This document shows positions 28,226 to 37,968 of a stretch of DNA of 64,000 nt, piece by piece; within the stretch, counting starts at the first letter, position 1; the number at the start of each line of letters is the position of its first letter. Source of the DNA: Bacteroidota bacterium (GTDB taxonomy: Bacteria > Bacteroidota > Bacteroidia > Chitinophagales > Saprospiraceae); contig WGNL01000030.1 of the NCBI GenBank assembly GCA_016124585.1, positions 1 to 64,000 of the forward strand. The letters run 5' to 3'. The notes beneath the pieces were generated by a model, which worked only from the letters and a program-made list of their open reading frames with translations, searched no databases and was not told the origin of the DNA. The translations under genes and the position numbers were made by a program.

Positions 28226-29107
28226 TTAAATTGGTGACATAACAAAGTTTCGAAGGCTCTTGCGATACTCAGATGGTGTTTGACCTGTAACTAACCTGAA
28301 CTGCTTATTAAAATGTGAGAGATTGTTGAACCCACTGTCAAAGCAAACTGTACTGATGCTTTGAGAGTCGCCAGCAAGCAGATTGCAAGCCCTGGCAATT
28401 CTGTACTCGTTCAAAAAATCTGTAAAAACTTTGTGGTTTAGCTTTTTGAAAAATCTGCAAAATGCTGGGGTTGTCATATTGATGTGCCCAGCTACTTCAT
28501 CTTGTAAGAATTGTCGCCTAAAGTTTTCTTCCACAAACTCAAAAACCTTGCGCATCCTTTGATGGTCTTGCGGTTTTACTTCTGCACTGACATGATTGAT
28601 ATTCAATGGTACAAAATCCTCAGAAGTAGCAAGTAATTGAAGAACTCGCAGCAGTTCCAACAATCGATGGAAATTGTCCATTTGTGTCATTTTGGTGAGC
28701 ATTTCACCGATTACCCATTTCGTATGTCCGTAAAAAGTTACACCAGATTTTGCCCGTTCAAACAATTGTTTTACAGCCCCCATCTCAGGTTTTTCGAGGA
28801 AGTCATTTCCTAAAAAATCTCCTTTCAACTGGATTACAATCTCTTGGTGTTCTTCATAAAGCTCTTGTGCAAAACCTAGGTGAGGTATGTTTGGCCCGAG
28901 AAATACCAAGTCACCTTCGTGATAATAGCTGATATGGCCTGCTATCTGTCGCTTACCTCGGCCATTTGAAATGAAGACAATTTCATACTCTGGGTGGCAG
29001 TGCCAGTATGGTAGGCTTGAGCAGTTTTCTTCAGTGAATTGACGGAACGTAAAAGAACTGCCGAAGGTGGGTTGAATATTCTCAAAAATGGGCTTTCCTA
29101 TGCGCAT
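28226..29107 (-). CDS. AraC-family transcriptional regulator
   Basis: 293 aa. The N-terminal cupin-like sensor (about 20-110, WHCHPEYEIVFISNG, YHEGDLVFLGPNIPH) is of the ligand-binding AraC type. The C-terminal double helix-turn-helix (about 195-288) includes LQDEVAGHINMTTPAFCRFFKK, ISTVCFDSGFNNLSHFNKQF and VTGQTPSEYRKSL. It probably controls sugar- or stress-related genes nearby, but no operator was identified. Transcribed leftward from the AT-rich region at 29.1-29.2 kb. Confidence 0.93.
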   Translation of the reverse strand: MRIGKPIFENIQPTFGSSFTFRQFTEENCSSLPYWHCHPEYEIVFISNGRGKRQIAGHISYYHEGDLVFLGPNIPHLGFAQELYEEHQEIVIQLKGDFLGNDFLEKPEMGAVKQLFERAKSGVTFYGHTKWVIGEMLTKMTQMDNFHRLLELLRVLQLLATSEDFVPLNINHVSAEVKPQDHQRMRKVFEFVEENFRRQFLQDEVAGHINMTTPAFCRFFKKLNHKVFTDFLNEYRIARACNLLAGDSQSISTVCFDSGFNNLSHFNKQFRLVTGQTPSEYRKSLRNFVMSPI

Positions 29108-29233
29108 TGAACTCAGATTTTATAAAAATTGACTTAATTAAACGTAAAAATACGCATTCCGGTTAAAATAGTACCAGTAGTTGTCAAAATAAGCGTAGTA
29201 TTCACAATTATTCTGCTACTAACTTTGTGCTGT

Positions 29234-29301
29234 ATTTAAGTTTCATGTATTACCATTTAGTTTTAAGCACGTGGCATCCCCCTGGATGCCACGCCTTTTT
29301 T
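29234..29301 (+). ncRNA. Candidate small RNA (orphan promoter plus terminator)
   Basis: TAACTTTG (29220-29227), a full match to the -7 consensus though without a clear TTG at -33, would start transcription near 29234. About 36 nt later comes a strong terminator. The AraC gene to the left is on the other strand and the TonB promoter lies 560 bp to the right, so no gene explains the terminator. The product would be about 68 nt with no ORF. Confidence 0.3.
29270..29301 (+). terminator. Rho-independent terminator, orphan
   Basis: CGTGGCATCC-ccct-GGATGCCACG is a perfect 10-bp stem with a 4-nt loop, followed by ccTTTTTT. The T-run is on the plus strand only, so the terminator acts rightward. Confidence 0.75.
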
Positions 29302-29864
29302 AAGCAATTCAAATCTCCATTTATTCAGATATATTTTATCCTGTCCAGAATTTGAGCCGTCGTCCTTTGGATGCGGCTTTTTTTGTTTAAGTGCTTTCGT
29401 TGGAAAATTGTCAGTTGGGATGCAAAACTTCTCGAAAGTTTGAAAAAAAGCCGAGGCACTAATTCGTTTACTATTTGAAAAGGGCAATACTAAAACCTGA
29501 TTTTTGGGGCATTAAGCAATTGGTTTAGTTAGGAATCTGCTTAAAATTCTTAATATGCTTATTTTATGACATTTAAAAAGGATTGTTGTATTTGTTTATT
29601 AAAATGCTGTTAATCAATGATTTATTTTAAAAAAAGCTAGCCAAAAAAAATATTTTTTCATGATTGTGCTAAGTCAACGTTTAATAAAGAGCAAAATATT
29701 TTGAAAATAAAGCAAATCAAAAAGCTGACTTTTACGAGATAATGGCAGGTCGGAAAAACAGGGCTGATTTATATTTGTGAAAGAAAAAGTGAAGCAAAGT
29801 CAAACTAACACAAAGTTGAAAAGTCAACCGTTGCTTCAATTTTTGGGAAGGGTGATTACCAATT

Positions 29865-29894
29865 TTGTAGGGTAAGTATCTTTCACTAAGTTTG
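29865..29894 (+). promoter_or_regulatory. Promoter of the TonB/T9SS-target cluster
   Basis: TTG (29865-29867), 19 bp, TAAGTTTG (29887-29894): a full match to the Bacteroidota -33/-7 consensus with ideal spacing. Predicted start about 29901, giving a leader of about 45 nt before the receptor ATG. Confidence 0.65.
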
Positions 29895-29945
29895 CGCACT
29901 TTCTCTAAAAATGGTTTGGAATAAATTTCATTACAAATAAAACTC

Positions 29946-32900
29946 ATGTTTATGGCACGTAATTTACTACTCACTTTTACTTTGCTGCTTACCGGGTTGG
30001 TCGCTTTTGGCCAAACCAGGTTAGAGGGTACGGTGACTGATTCTGACAGCGGCGAGCCAGTAGTTTTTGCAAACGTTGCGCTTTACCGCGATGGCGTGTT
30101 AAAGACCGGGACAACTACTGATTTCGATGGCTACTACAGTATCACCGAAATTGACCCTGGTACCTACGATGTTGAGTTTTCTTCTACAGGCTACAATCCC
30201 TCAAGAATAAATGGGATGGTTGTTACCGGAGGGAAAGCCAACAAGTTAGATACAAAACTGTCTTCTGGAATTCAATTAGAGGCTGTGGTTGTTACCTATA
30301 CCAAGCCACTGATTGAGCAAGACAACACCACCACTGGAGGCTCCTTGACCTCTGAACAAATCAAAGCACTTCCTACTCGTGATGTCAATGCACTAGCCTC
30401 TTTTACTGCCGGTGTATCGTCAGCGGATGAAGGTGGCGCCTTGAACATTCGTGGTTCAAGGTCCAGCAGTACCAACTACTACATTGACGGTGTGCGGGTT
30501 TCTGGAACGCTTCCTCCAAAACAAGCGATTGAAGAACTTCAGGTCATCACGGGTGGTGTGGAAGCTCGTTATGGTGACGTAACGGGAGGTATCGTTTCGA
30601 TTACCACCAAAGGCCCATCTGAGAAATTTAGCGGGGGCGCCGAATTGGAGACTTCTCGTTTGACCGATCCTTATTATCAGGACTTGGCAAGTTTGCAATT
30701 GAGTGGTCCTATTCTCAAGCGCAAAGGCCAAACCTTACTTGGCTACCGTATTAATGGTCAGTATCAATACAACAAGGATGACGATCCACCTGCTACCCGT
30801 GTTTATAGGGTAAAAGATGAAGTACTAAAAGAACTGGAGGCGAATCCTATCCATATAGTAGGTAACACCGTTTATCCAGCTGCAGAGTACGTCGATAATA
30901 GTGGTGTGAACGCAATGCGGTACAACCCAAATGAAGACCGTACGACTTACAATTTGAACGGTAAATTGGATGCCAACTTAGGCAAGAATATAGACATTAC
31001 CTTGTCTGGTACCTACGACGATAGTGATAACAAGTTTACACCAAGTCAAAGCAATGGTGCCAACTGGAGGACTTTCAACTCACAGTTCAATCCAACACAA
31101 AATGATACCCGCCTTCGTGGTAACTTCCGTTTCCGCCACAGGCTTGGTGGCGCTGCCAACCCAGAAAGCAAGGGTGAAGGCAAAGGTTCAGTAATTCAAA
31201 ATGCTGTTTACACCTTGCAGTTTGGTTACGAAAAGTCAAAAACCCGGGTATCTGACCCACGCCATGGCGACAACCTCTTCGATTATGGATACATTGGTAA
31301 GTATGACTTGACATGGGAGCCAACAATAGGCTCTGTTTTTGATGAGACCCACCCTGACACATTGATTATTTATGATGGACAGGTTGATTACACCCGTACA
31401 TTGAACAGCTACACACCTAATACAGATATCAACCCAATTCTGACGAGGTATATACCTAATAATGGTGTTGATTACGGGGATTTTTCTGATTTTGAAGTTA
31501 TTAATGGAAGGATTCCTTCTACTTTGAGCAGTGTCTGGTCAAACCACCATACAAATATCGGTTCTGTTTATAATTTGAATCGTAAGCGTGACAACGACCT
31601 TTATACTTTCAATGCTAATACTTCTTTTGAATTGGTGCCAGGTGGCTCTGGAAGCAATCGCCATCAAATTCAATTTGGTATCCTTTACGAACAATCCAAG
31701 CAACGGGGTTATGATGTAAACCCATTTGGACTTTGGACAACGGCTAGGTTGCATGCTAATGAGCATATCGAAGGACAAGGCCTAGATTCGACTAGTCAAG
31801 TTGGTACACGTCCAGGTTATTACACTACCATTGATTTGTTTACTGGAATTACTACTGTTGATTCTATCGATGTGCCTATTTATGCTCCAAATATTACTAC
31901 GGAAAACTCGGACAACCAGTTCTTCCGTAGGGTACGTACAGCACTTGGTAAGAACCTTAATGAGTACGTCAACGTGGATGGATTAGATCCAAGCCAACTT
32001 GACCTTAACATGTTCTCAGCTCGGGAGCTAAACGACGACAACCTACTCAACTATTGGGGATACGATTACCTCGGTAACCAACTGGATGGAATCACATTTG
32101 AGGACTTCTTCAACCATGTTGACCCAAATACAGGCGTGAGGGATTTTCCAGTAGCAGCATTTGAACCTAACTATCAAGCAGCTTACATTCAGGACAAGTT
32201 CAAGTTCCGTGACGTGTTCTTCCGGGTAGGTTTGCGTATCGACCGTTTTGATGCTAATACAAAGGTGTTGAAAGACCCTTACTCATTGTATGATATCATG
32301 ACAGCTGCTGACTTCCAATCTCGTTTTGGTGGTAACCGTCCAGGCAACATTGGCGACGACTTCAAAGTGTATGTGACCAGTGAAGGTGGCGAAACAGTTA
32401 AGGCTTATCGCAACGATGATACTTGGTACTTTGCTAACGGAGCACCAGCAAACGATGGTTCAGAAGTATTTGGTGGCACCATTGTTTACCCTCGCTACGC
32501 ACAGGAGGATGATACACAACGGGATATTACTAGCCCTACCTTTAATGTATCTGATTCTTTTGAGGATTACACACCTCAAATCAATTGGATGCCACGTTTG
32601 GCATTTTCATTCCCGATTTCTGATGAAGCCAACTTCTTTGCGAATTACGACGTGCTAGTTCAGCGTCCACCATCAAATACCTTGGTGAGCCCACTTACTT
32701 ACTTCTATTGGGAGCAAAACGGAAGTGGCCTTCGTAACAATTCAAACCTCAAGCCTGAGCGTACAGTAACCTATGAGTTGGGTTTCCAACAAAAAGTAGG
32801 AACAAACTCCGCCTTGAAGCTTTCTGCCTACTATAAGGAATTGCGTGACATGATTCAGAGCCGTTTTTACTTGAACGTCCCTGCTCCTGTCAACCAATAC

Positions 32901-33632
32901 GAAACATTTGATAACCTTGACTTCGCAACGGTTAAAGCATTCTCTATCAGCTACGACCTGCGTCGCACGGGCAACCTACAAATGAACCTTTCCTACACGC
33001 TTCAATTTGCGGATGGTACAGGTTCTAACACTGAATCTTCACGTGGTTTGGGTTCTAGGGGTATCCAACGTACACTTTTCCCAATGAGCTACGATGAGCG
33101 TCACCGTATCAATGCTATCATTGATTACCGTTATGCTTCTGGCCAAGCTTACAACGGTCCACGCATTGGTGGTATCGACATCTTGGCAAATACAGGTGTA
33201 AACTTCGCTGCTTCTACAGTTTCTGGTCGCCCTTACACAGCGGCAATCCAACCAGAGGCGTTTGGTTCTTCAGGAATCAAAGGAGCCATCAATGGTTCAA
33301 GGTTGCCATGGAATACTTTGGTGAGCATGCAAGTTGACAAACAGTTCAACCTCACTAAAGAAGGTGCTTCGCACAGTGTAGGTATGAATATCTATGTTCG
33401 GGTTTCCAACTTGTTTGACAAGCGCAATATCCAAGGTGTTTACACATACTCTGGTGAGCCAAACGATGATGGTTTCTTGAACTCTGCTAAGGGTGCAGTG
33501 TTGCTTCAAAATGCAACAGGTGCTGGTCAGAGTTCTGCTGCCTATTTGGCTTCTTACCAGTGGCGGATGCTGAACCCAGACAATTATAGCCTTCCAAGAA
33601 GGATTTTCTTGGGTGCCATCTTTGATTTTTAA
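29946..33632 (+). CDS. TonB-dependent receptor with carboxypeptidase-regulatory-like domain
   Basis: 1228 aa (a second ATG at 29952 is equally good). A signal peptide ends near AFGQ. The CarboxypepD_reg-like domain (about 22-110, LEGTVTDSDSGEPVVFANVALY) is followed by a plug with LNIRGSRSSSTNYYIDGVRV and GGVEARYGDVTGG, then a very long barrel closing RRIFLGAIFDF (aromatic C-terminus). No SusD-like lipoprotein follows; instead three giant T9SS-type proteins and a PorV-like barrel do. In this phylum, such receptor-plus-T9SS-protein groupings occur and may form an outer-membrane assembly, but the ligand is unknown. Transcribed from the promoter at 29865-29894. Confidence 0.92.
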   Translation: MFMARNLLLTFTLLLTGLVAFGQTRLEGTVTDSDSGEPVVFANVALYRDGVLKTGTTTDFDGYYSITEIDPGTYDVEFSSTGYNPSRINGMVVTGGKANKLDTKLSSGIQLEAVVVTYTKPLIEQDNTTTGGSLTSEQIKALPTRDVNALASFTAGVSSADEGGALNIRGSRSSSTNYYIDGVRVSGTLPPKQAIEELQVITGGVEARYGDVTGGIVSITTKGPSEKFSGGAELETSRLTDPYYQDLASLQLSGPILKRKGQTLLGYRINGQYQYNKDDDPPATRVYRVKDEVLKELEANPIHIVGNTVYPAAEYVDNSGVNAMRYNPNEDRTTYNLNGKLDANLGKNIDITLSGTYDDSDNKFTPSQSNGANWRTFNSQFNPTQNDTRLRGNFRFRHRLGGAANPESKGEGKGSVIQNAVYTLQFGYEKSKTRVSDPRHGDNLFDYGYIGKYDLTWEPTIGSVFDETHPDTLIIYDGQVDYTRTLNSYTPNTDINPILTRYIPNNGVDYGDFSDFEVINGRIPSTLSSVWSNHHTNIGSVYNLNRKRDNDLYTFNANTSFELVPGGSGSNRHQIQFGILYEQSKQRGYDVNPFGLWTTARLHANEHIEGQGLDSTSQVGTRPGYYTTIDLFTGITTVDSIDVPIYAPNITTENSDNQFFRRVRTALGKNLNEYVNVDGLDPSQLDLNMFSARELNDDNLLNYWGYDYLGNQLDGITFEDFFNHVDPNTGVRDFPVAAFEPNYQAAYIQDKFKFRDVFFRVGLRIDRFDANTKVLKDPYSLYDIMTAADFQSRFGGNRPGNIGDDFKVYVTSEGGETVKAYRNDDTWYFANGAPANDGSEVFGGTIVYPRYAQEDDTQRDITSPTFNVSDSFEDYTPQINWMPRLAFSFPISDEANFFANYDVLVQRPPSNTLVSPLTYFYWEQNGSGLRNNSNLKPERTVTYELGFQQKVGTNSALKLSAYYKELRDMIQSRFYLNVPAPVNQYETFDNLDFATVKAFSISYDLRRTGNLQMNLSYTLQFADGTGSNTESSRGLGSRGIQRTLFPMSYDERHRINAIIDYRYASGQAYNGPRIGGIDILANTGVNFAASTVSGRPYTAAIQPEAFGSSGIKGAINGSRLPWNTLVSMQVDKQFNLTKEGASHSVGMNIYVRVSNLFDKRNIQGVYTYSGEPNDDGFLNSAKGAVLLQNATGAGQSSAAYLASYQWRMLNPDNYSLPRRIFLGAIFDF

Positions 33633-33783
33633 TCAAAAAAATAATGAGGTAAAAACTGGAAAAGCCAGCTATTACCATGATTGAATTATTCTTGAAATTG
33701 TTGCTGATTTGGATTCATGTCCTTTGAAATCTAAGCTTGAAAATGACTGTTTTCAATTCAGCAACAAACCAAATTTTAGAACC

Positions 33784-36700
33784 ATGCGTAGTTTAAAACC
33801 TATACTAACAACTGCTGTGGCAATTTTGGTCTTTGCATCCTCGGCCAGTGCATATTACGACCCGAGTAGGCAGCACAAAAAGCCCAGCAAAAATTCCGTC
33901 AATTTCAGGGAGGCATGCGTTACTGCCAAAGCCCAGATTGACCAGGACGTGAACAATGTCCGTGCCCGTCTGACGACAGGCGGTGACGTTTGGTGGGACC
34001 GTAGCGATGGCAAGTACGTGGTGCCTAAGGTTCCACTCGGCCAAACTGAGGTGTCATCTATCTTCGCCGGTGCTGTATGGCTGGGCGGTTTTGATAATGG
34101 TGGAAACCTGAAAACTGCTTGCCAAACCTATGGCAACAATGGTGGTAGCAGTGATTTCTGGCCTGGCCCACTTTCACCAGACGAGGGTACAACGACGAAA
34201 GAAATTTGTGACAACTGGGACAAGTTTTTTGAGGTTTCTGGCAAAGAAATCCAAGAACACCTTTCACATTACCAAGAAGCATTGGACGGCGGAACGCCTT
34301 ATACGGAAGACATGATACCTGCAGGTGTAAAAGGCTGGCCGGGTCGTCAGAATGAATTCTTCTTCGGTGTCCACAATTTCTTGTTGCCTGATACGGATCA
34401 AGGTCTTGCTGGTTTTTTTGACCAAGATGGCGATGGCAAATACGAGCCATTGGATGGTGATTTTCCTACGATTGAAATTCGTGGTTGCGAAGAGTTCGAC
34501 CCACAATTTCCAGATGAGATGATTTTCTGGATTTACAACGATGAAGGTGGCGCAGCCACTCACGGTGAGACTAAAGGTATTGCCATTCGTATGGAAGTAC
34601 AGGTACAGGCATTTGGTTACTCAACCAATGACCAGATCAACGATATGACGTTCCAGCGCTACAAGCTCATCAACCGTGCAAAAGAGGATATTGATAGTAC
34701 CTATTTTGCTATGTGGGTGGATTCTGACCTTGGATGCCACTTGGATGACTATGTTGGTTGCGACATAGATAGAAGTCTTGCTTATACCTACAATGCAGAT
34801 GCGGAAGACGGACAGCCAGGTATCAACTGCGATGGTGTACCAACATACGGAACACAAATTCCAATTATTGGAATTGACTATTTCCGTGGCCCTTTGAACG
34901 AAAATGGTGATGAGTTGGGAATGTCTTCTTTTACTTATTTCAACAATACGATTGGCAACCCACCTCCGGGCACAACTGACCCAGGTACAGATGTTGAATT
35001 CTATCGCTACCTATCTGGTAGCTGGAAAGATGGTACGCCATTTACTTATGGAGGGGATGCCTATGACCCAACGCAAAGTACACAGTTGATTGATTATGCT
35101 TTCGTAAGTGATCCTGATGATGCCAATGGCTGGTCAATGTGTAACCCAGGTCCTGAATTCCCTACAGGCTTGCCTGAGTATGACCGCCGTACGGTGCAGG
35201 CTTCCGGTCCTTTCGTTCTTCAACCAGGTGCAGTCAATGAGCTAATCATTGGTGCTGTTTGGGTTCCAAACCTTGATTATCCTTGCCCAGACATTTCCAA
35301 ATTGCAAATTGCAGATGACCTTGCACAGTCTTTGTTCGACAATTGCTTTGACATCATTGATGGTCCAGATGCACCAGATGTTGATTGGATTGCATTGGAC
35401 AGAGAAATCATTGCCGTTTTGACAAACAAGCCTTTCCCTGCTTCTAACAACTATTTGGAGCAGTACGAAGAAAATGTAATTGGTATCAACAGCAATGTAC
35501 CTGGTATTGACACTACCTACAATTTCGAAGGGTACATGATTTACCAAGTCGCTGGCCCTGGTATCAGTACTGCGGAATTTGATGACCCAACTAAAGCTAA
35601 ATTGGTTTATTGGGTAGATGTTAAGAATGGCATCAAAGCCCTGTACAATTGGGTTTCTGTGGATAACCCAGGTGCGGAGCTTGACCCGAATGCACCTGAG
35701 TTTGTCTGGTACCCAGAGGTAAAAATCGAAGCATTGGACAATGGTATCAGCCACACGTTCAATTTCACAGAAGACCAATTTGCTACAGGCGATCGTCGCT
35801 TGATCAATCACCGCAAATACTACTACACTGCACTTGCATACGGTACCAACAACTGGCAACAATTTGACCCAATCGATCAGAATGGTCAAAAAGTTACCTT
35901 CTTGGTAGGCCGCAGAAATATTGGACCGAACGAAGATGGATTCCCTTACACTGTAATTCCACGCCCAGTTGTTGACCGCAAGGTCAATTCAACTTACGGT
36001 GATGGCCCAGTTATTACTCGCATTGATGGTGTAGGTGCTGGTGGCAATTTCCTTGATGTTTCTGATGACATGAGGGCGAAGTTCCTGTCTGGTGATTACA
36101 ATGGTGAGATTGTTTACGAACCTGGTCGTGGACCAATCGATGTGAAAGTGTTCAATCCACTTGAAGTAAAAGATGGTGAATTTGAGCTCACGTTTACCGA
36201 CGAAAATATGTCCAATAATAAATTGGACCAAGACGTCTTCTGGAAGCTTACTAATGTAGGAACTGGAGAGGAAACCATATCTGACAAATCTTTGGCTTTC
36301 TTGAATGAGCAAATTTTTGGACAATATGGGTTTACAATTACAATCGGACAATCCACAGAAGCGGGTGCTTGTAGCAGCGATACCTATGGTGCAATTGGCG
36401 CAGAACAATCCTATAAGGATGTCAATGGTCCAGCTTGGTTCGGTGGAATCAAAGATGGCTATACAGTATCAATCGACAATTTCCCAGGCATTGCAAACGT
36501 GGCTTTTGATTATGTCCGTTTCGACGAAAGCAATTGGGATTGCCATTATGAAAAGATGTTGGACTTTTTAGGAGATGGTAGTTTCGTGCCTTACCAATTG
36601 GCTGATTTCAGGTCAAGGATTGGTGGTACAGAGTATCCATTCTACCTTTCTCCAGCATGGAGGAGTGCACAAAACTCAATTGTTGCAAAGCCAGACGATG

Positions 36701-37866
36701 CATTGGCTGACCTGAACAACGTGGATATCGTTTTCACTTCTGATAAATCTAAGTGGAGTCGCTGTATCATCGTTGAAGAAGCAAACACAGACTACACCAG
36801 CTTTGGACTTCGTGAAGATGGAACACCAGTTAAAACTGCCGGTTCTACACAATCAAATCCTATTCTCAGCTTTGACCTTCGGAATTCACCTTCCGTTGGT
36901 AAAGATGATGCTGATGGCGATGGCTTGCCTGACCCAGATGGCGATGGTGTAGGTATGGGCTGGTTTCCAGGTTATGCCATCAATGTTGAAACTGGTAAGC
37001 GGGTGAATATCTTCTTTGGTGAAAACTCTGCCTATTCAACTGAAACTGGGTTCTTGAGCAACTACAAAGACGGCAAAGCAAACGGTGCCGACATGATGTT
37101 CAATCCAACTTCTCAGTTGCTTTGGCCTTCCGATTTTGCCAGTGACTTCAACGTGTTCAACACGCCGATGTTCTGGTATGCTGGTGGTCAGCATTTCGTT
37201 TATGTAACTTATGAAGATTACGACGAATGTGCCTATCTGCGCACGAGGTTTAATGACCCAAGTGACATCAAAAAGGTAAACGGATTGAAGCGCATAACAT
37301 GGGCTGGCCTTCCTTTACTTAATACTGGTACTCAACTCTTGTCTTACAAAGATGGATTGATACCAAACGATCTCACAATCAAACTGAGGGTAGATAATCC
37401 TTATGCGGTAGAAACGGGTACAGGTGAATTTAATGGTTATCCAACCTATCGTTTCAAACTGGAAGGCAAGCAAGCTGACTCCTTAGATGTCGCTGGAAAA
37501 AATGAGGCATTGGACAAAATCAATATGGTGCCCAACCCTTATTATGCCTTCTCCGATTATGAAGATGGGCGACTTTCCAACGTAGTAAAAATTACCAACC
37601 TGCCTGCAAAGTGCGTCGTCACAATTTATTCCTTGGATGGGAAATTCATACGTCAGTACAACCGGGATGAACTTCCAGGTGCATCGAAAGGAAACGGAAC
37701 GCCGAATTCTCAAATCATACCAGACATCGAATGGGATTTGAAGAATAGCAAAGGCATTCCAGTTTCAGCGGGTGTTTATCTCGTGCATGTGAACGCCTAT
37801 GGAATTGGTGAGCGTACCTTGAAGTGGTTTGGCATCACTCGCCAGTATGACCCAACAGGTTTGTAA
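33784..37866 (+). CDS. Giant secreted protein with T9SS-type C-terminal domain (paralog 1)
   Basis: 1360 aa from the ATG at 33784, which begins a signal peptide ending ASSASA; an upstream in-frame ATG at 33709 would put 25 polar residues before it. Highly conserved N-terminus (NVRARLTTGGDVWWDRSDG, GGNLKTACQTYGNNGG), a calcium-loop-like DQDGDGKYEPLDGDFP (about 213), another at DADGDGLPDPDGDG (about 1042), and a C-terminal domain (about 1248-1360) with VPNPYYAFSDYE, ITNLPAKC, and GERTLKWFGI. The C-terminal pattern is that of T9SS cargo; the protein is presumably exported to the cell surface. Function unknown. Downstream of the TonB receptor on the same strand. Confidence 0.9.
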   Translation: MRSLKPILTTAVAILVFASSASAYYDPSRQHKKPSKNSVNFREACVTAKAQIDQDVNNVRARLTTGGDVWWDRSDGKYVVPKVPLGQTEVSSIFAGAVWLGGFDNGGNLKTACQTYGNNGGSSDFWPGPLSPDEGTTTKEICDNWDKFFEVSGKEIQEHLSHYQEALDGGTPYTEDMIPAGVKGWPGRQNEFFFGVHNFLLPDTDQGLAGFFDQDGDGKYEPLDGDFPTIEIRGCEEFDPQFPDEMIFWIYNDEGGAATHGETKGIAIRMEVQVQAFGYSTNDQINDMTFQRYKLINRAKEDIDSTYFAMWVDSDLGCHLDDYVGCDIDRSLAYTYNADAEDGQPGINCDGVPTYGTQIPIIGIDYFRGPLNENGDELGMSSFTYFNNTIGNPPPGTTDPGTDVEFYRYLSGSWKDGTPFTYGGDAYDPTQSTQLIDYAFVSDPDDANGWSMCNPGPEFPTGLPEYDRRTVQASGPFVLQPGAVNELIIGAVWVPNLDYPCPDISKLQIADDLAQSLFDNCFDIIDGPDAPDVDWIALDREIIAVLTNKPFPASNNYLEQYEENVIGINSNVPGIDTTYNFEGYMIYQVAGPGISTAEFDDPTKAKLVYWVDVKNGIKALYNWVSVDNPGAELDPNAPEFVWYPEVKIEALDNGISHTFNFTEDQFATGDRRLINHRKYYYTALAYGTNNWQQFDPIDQNGQKVTFLVGRRNIGPNEDGFPYTVIPRPVVDRKVNSTYGDGPVITRIDGVGAGGNFLDVSDDMRAKFLSGDYNGEIVYEPGRGPIDVKVFNPLEVKDGEFELTFTDENMSNNKLDQDVFWKLTNVGTGEETISDKSLAFLNEQIFGQYGFTITIGQSTEAGACSSDTYGAIGAEQSYKDVNGPAWFGGIKDGYTVSIDNFPGIANVAFDYVRFDESNWDCHYEKMLDFLGDGSFVPYQLADFRSRIGGTEYPFYLSPAWRSAQNSIVAKPDDALADLNNVDIVFTSDKSKWSRCIIVEEANTDYTSFGLREDGTPVKTAGSTQSNPILSFDLRNSPSVGKDDADGDGLPDPDGDGVGMGWFPGYAINVETGKRVNIFFGENSAYSTETGFLSNYKDGKANGADMMFNPTSQLLWPSDFASDFNVFNTPMFWYAGGQHFVYVTYEDYDECAYLRTRFNDPSDIKKVNGLKRITWAGLPLLNTGTQLLSYKDGLIPNDLTIKLRVDNPYAVETGTGEFNGYPTYRFKLEGKQADSLDVAGKNEALDKINMVPNPYYAFSDYEDGRLSNVVKITNLPAKCVVTIYSLDGKFIRQYNRDELPGASKGNGTPNSQIIPDIEWDLKNSKGIPVSAGVYLVHVNAYGIGERTLKWFGITRQYDPTGL

Positions 37867-37883
37867 AAATCCAGAAGAGCATT

Positions 37884-37940
37884 GAAAATCGGTTCCGGCA
37901 AGCATGGTGCTAATCATCAAAATTGCCGGAACCGATTTTC
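37884..37940. repeat. Perfect 18-bp inverted repeat between paralog 1 and the PorV-like gene
   Basis: GAAAATCGGTTCCGGCAA (37884-37901) and TTGCCGGAACCGATTTTC (37923-37940) are perfect complements around a 21-nt loop. No T-run follows, so it is more likely an mRNA-processing or stability structure, or a partial terminator lowering expression of the downstream gene. It lies between stop and next start. Confidence 0.9.
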
Positions 37941-37968
37941 AAGATCTTCAACAAATTCAAAGAAATTT

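Larger units (their letters stand above)
29108..29945. other. 838-bp AT-rich intergenic region between AraC and TonB receptor genes
   Basis: Besides the small-RNA candidate (29234-29301) and the TonB promoter (29865-29894), this stretch contains A/T-rich sequence with long poly-A/T runs (for example around 29640-29720). Short frames on the minus strand overlap the terminator or the promoter and are not believed. Nothing else was recognised. Confidence 0.6.

Noticed and set aside
29263-29487. 74-codon minus-strand frame in the 838-bp gap
   Set aside because: Runs across the terminator stem and has no promoter or family resemblance.
29732-29974. 80-codon minus-strand frame
   Set aside because: Covers the good plus-strand promoter and the start of the TonB receptor.
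35242-35889. 215-codon minus-strand frame in T9SS paralog 1
   Set aside because: Antisense to residues conserved in all three paralogs.
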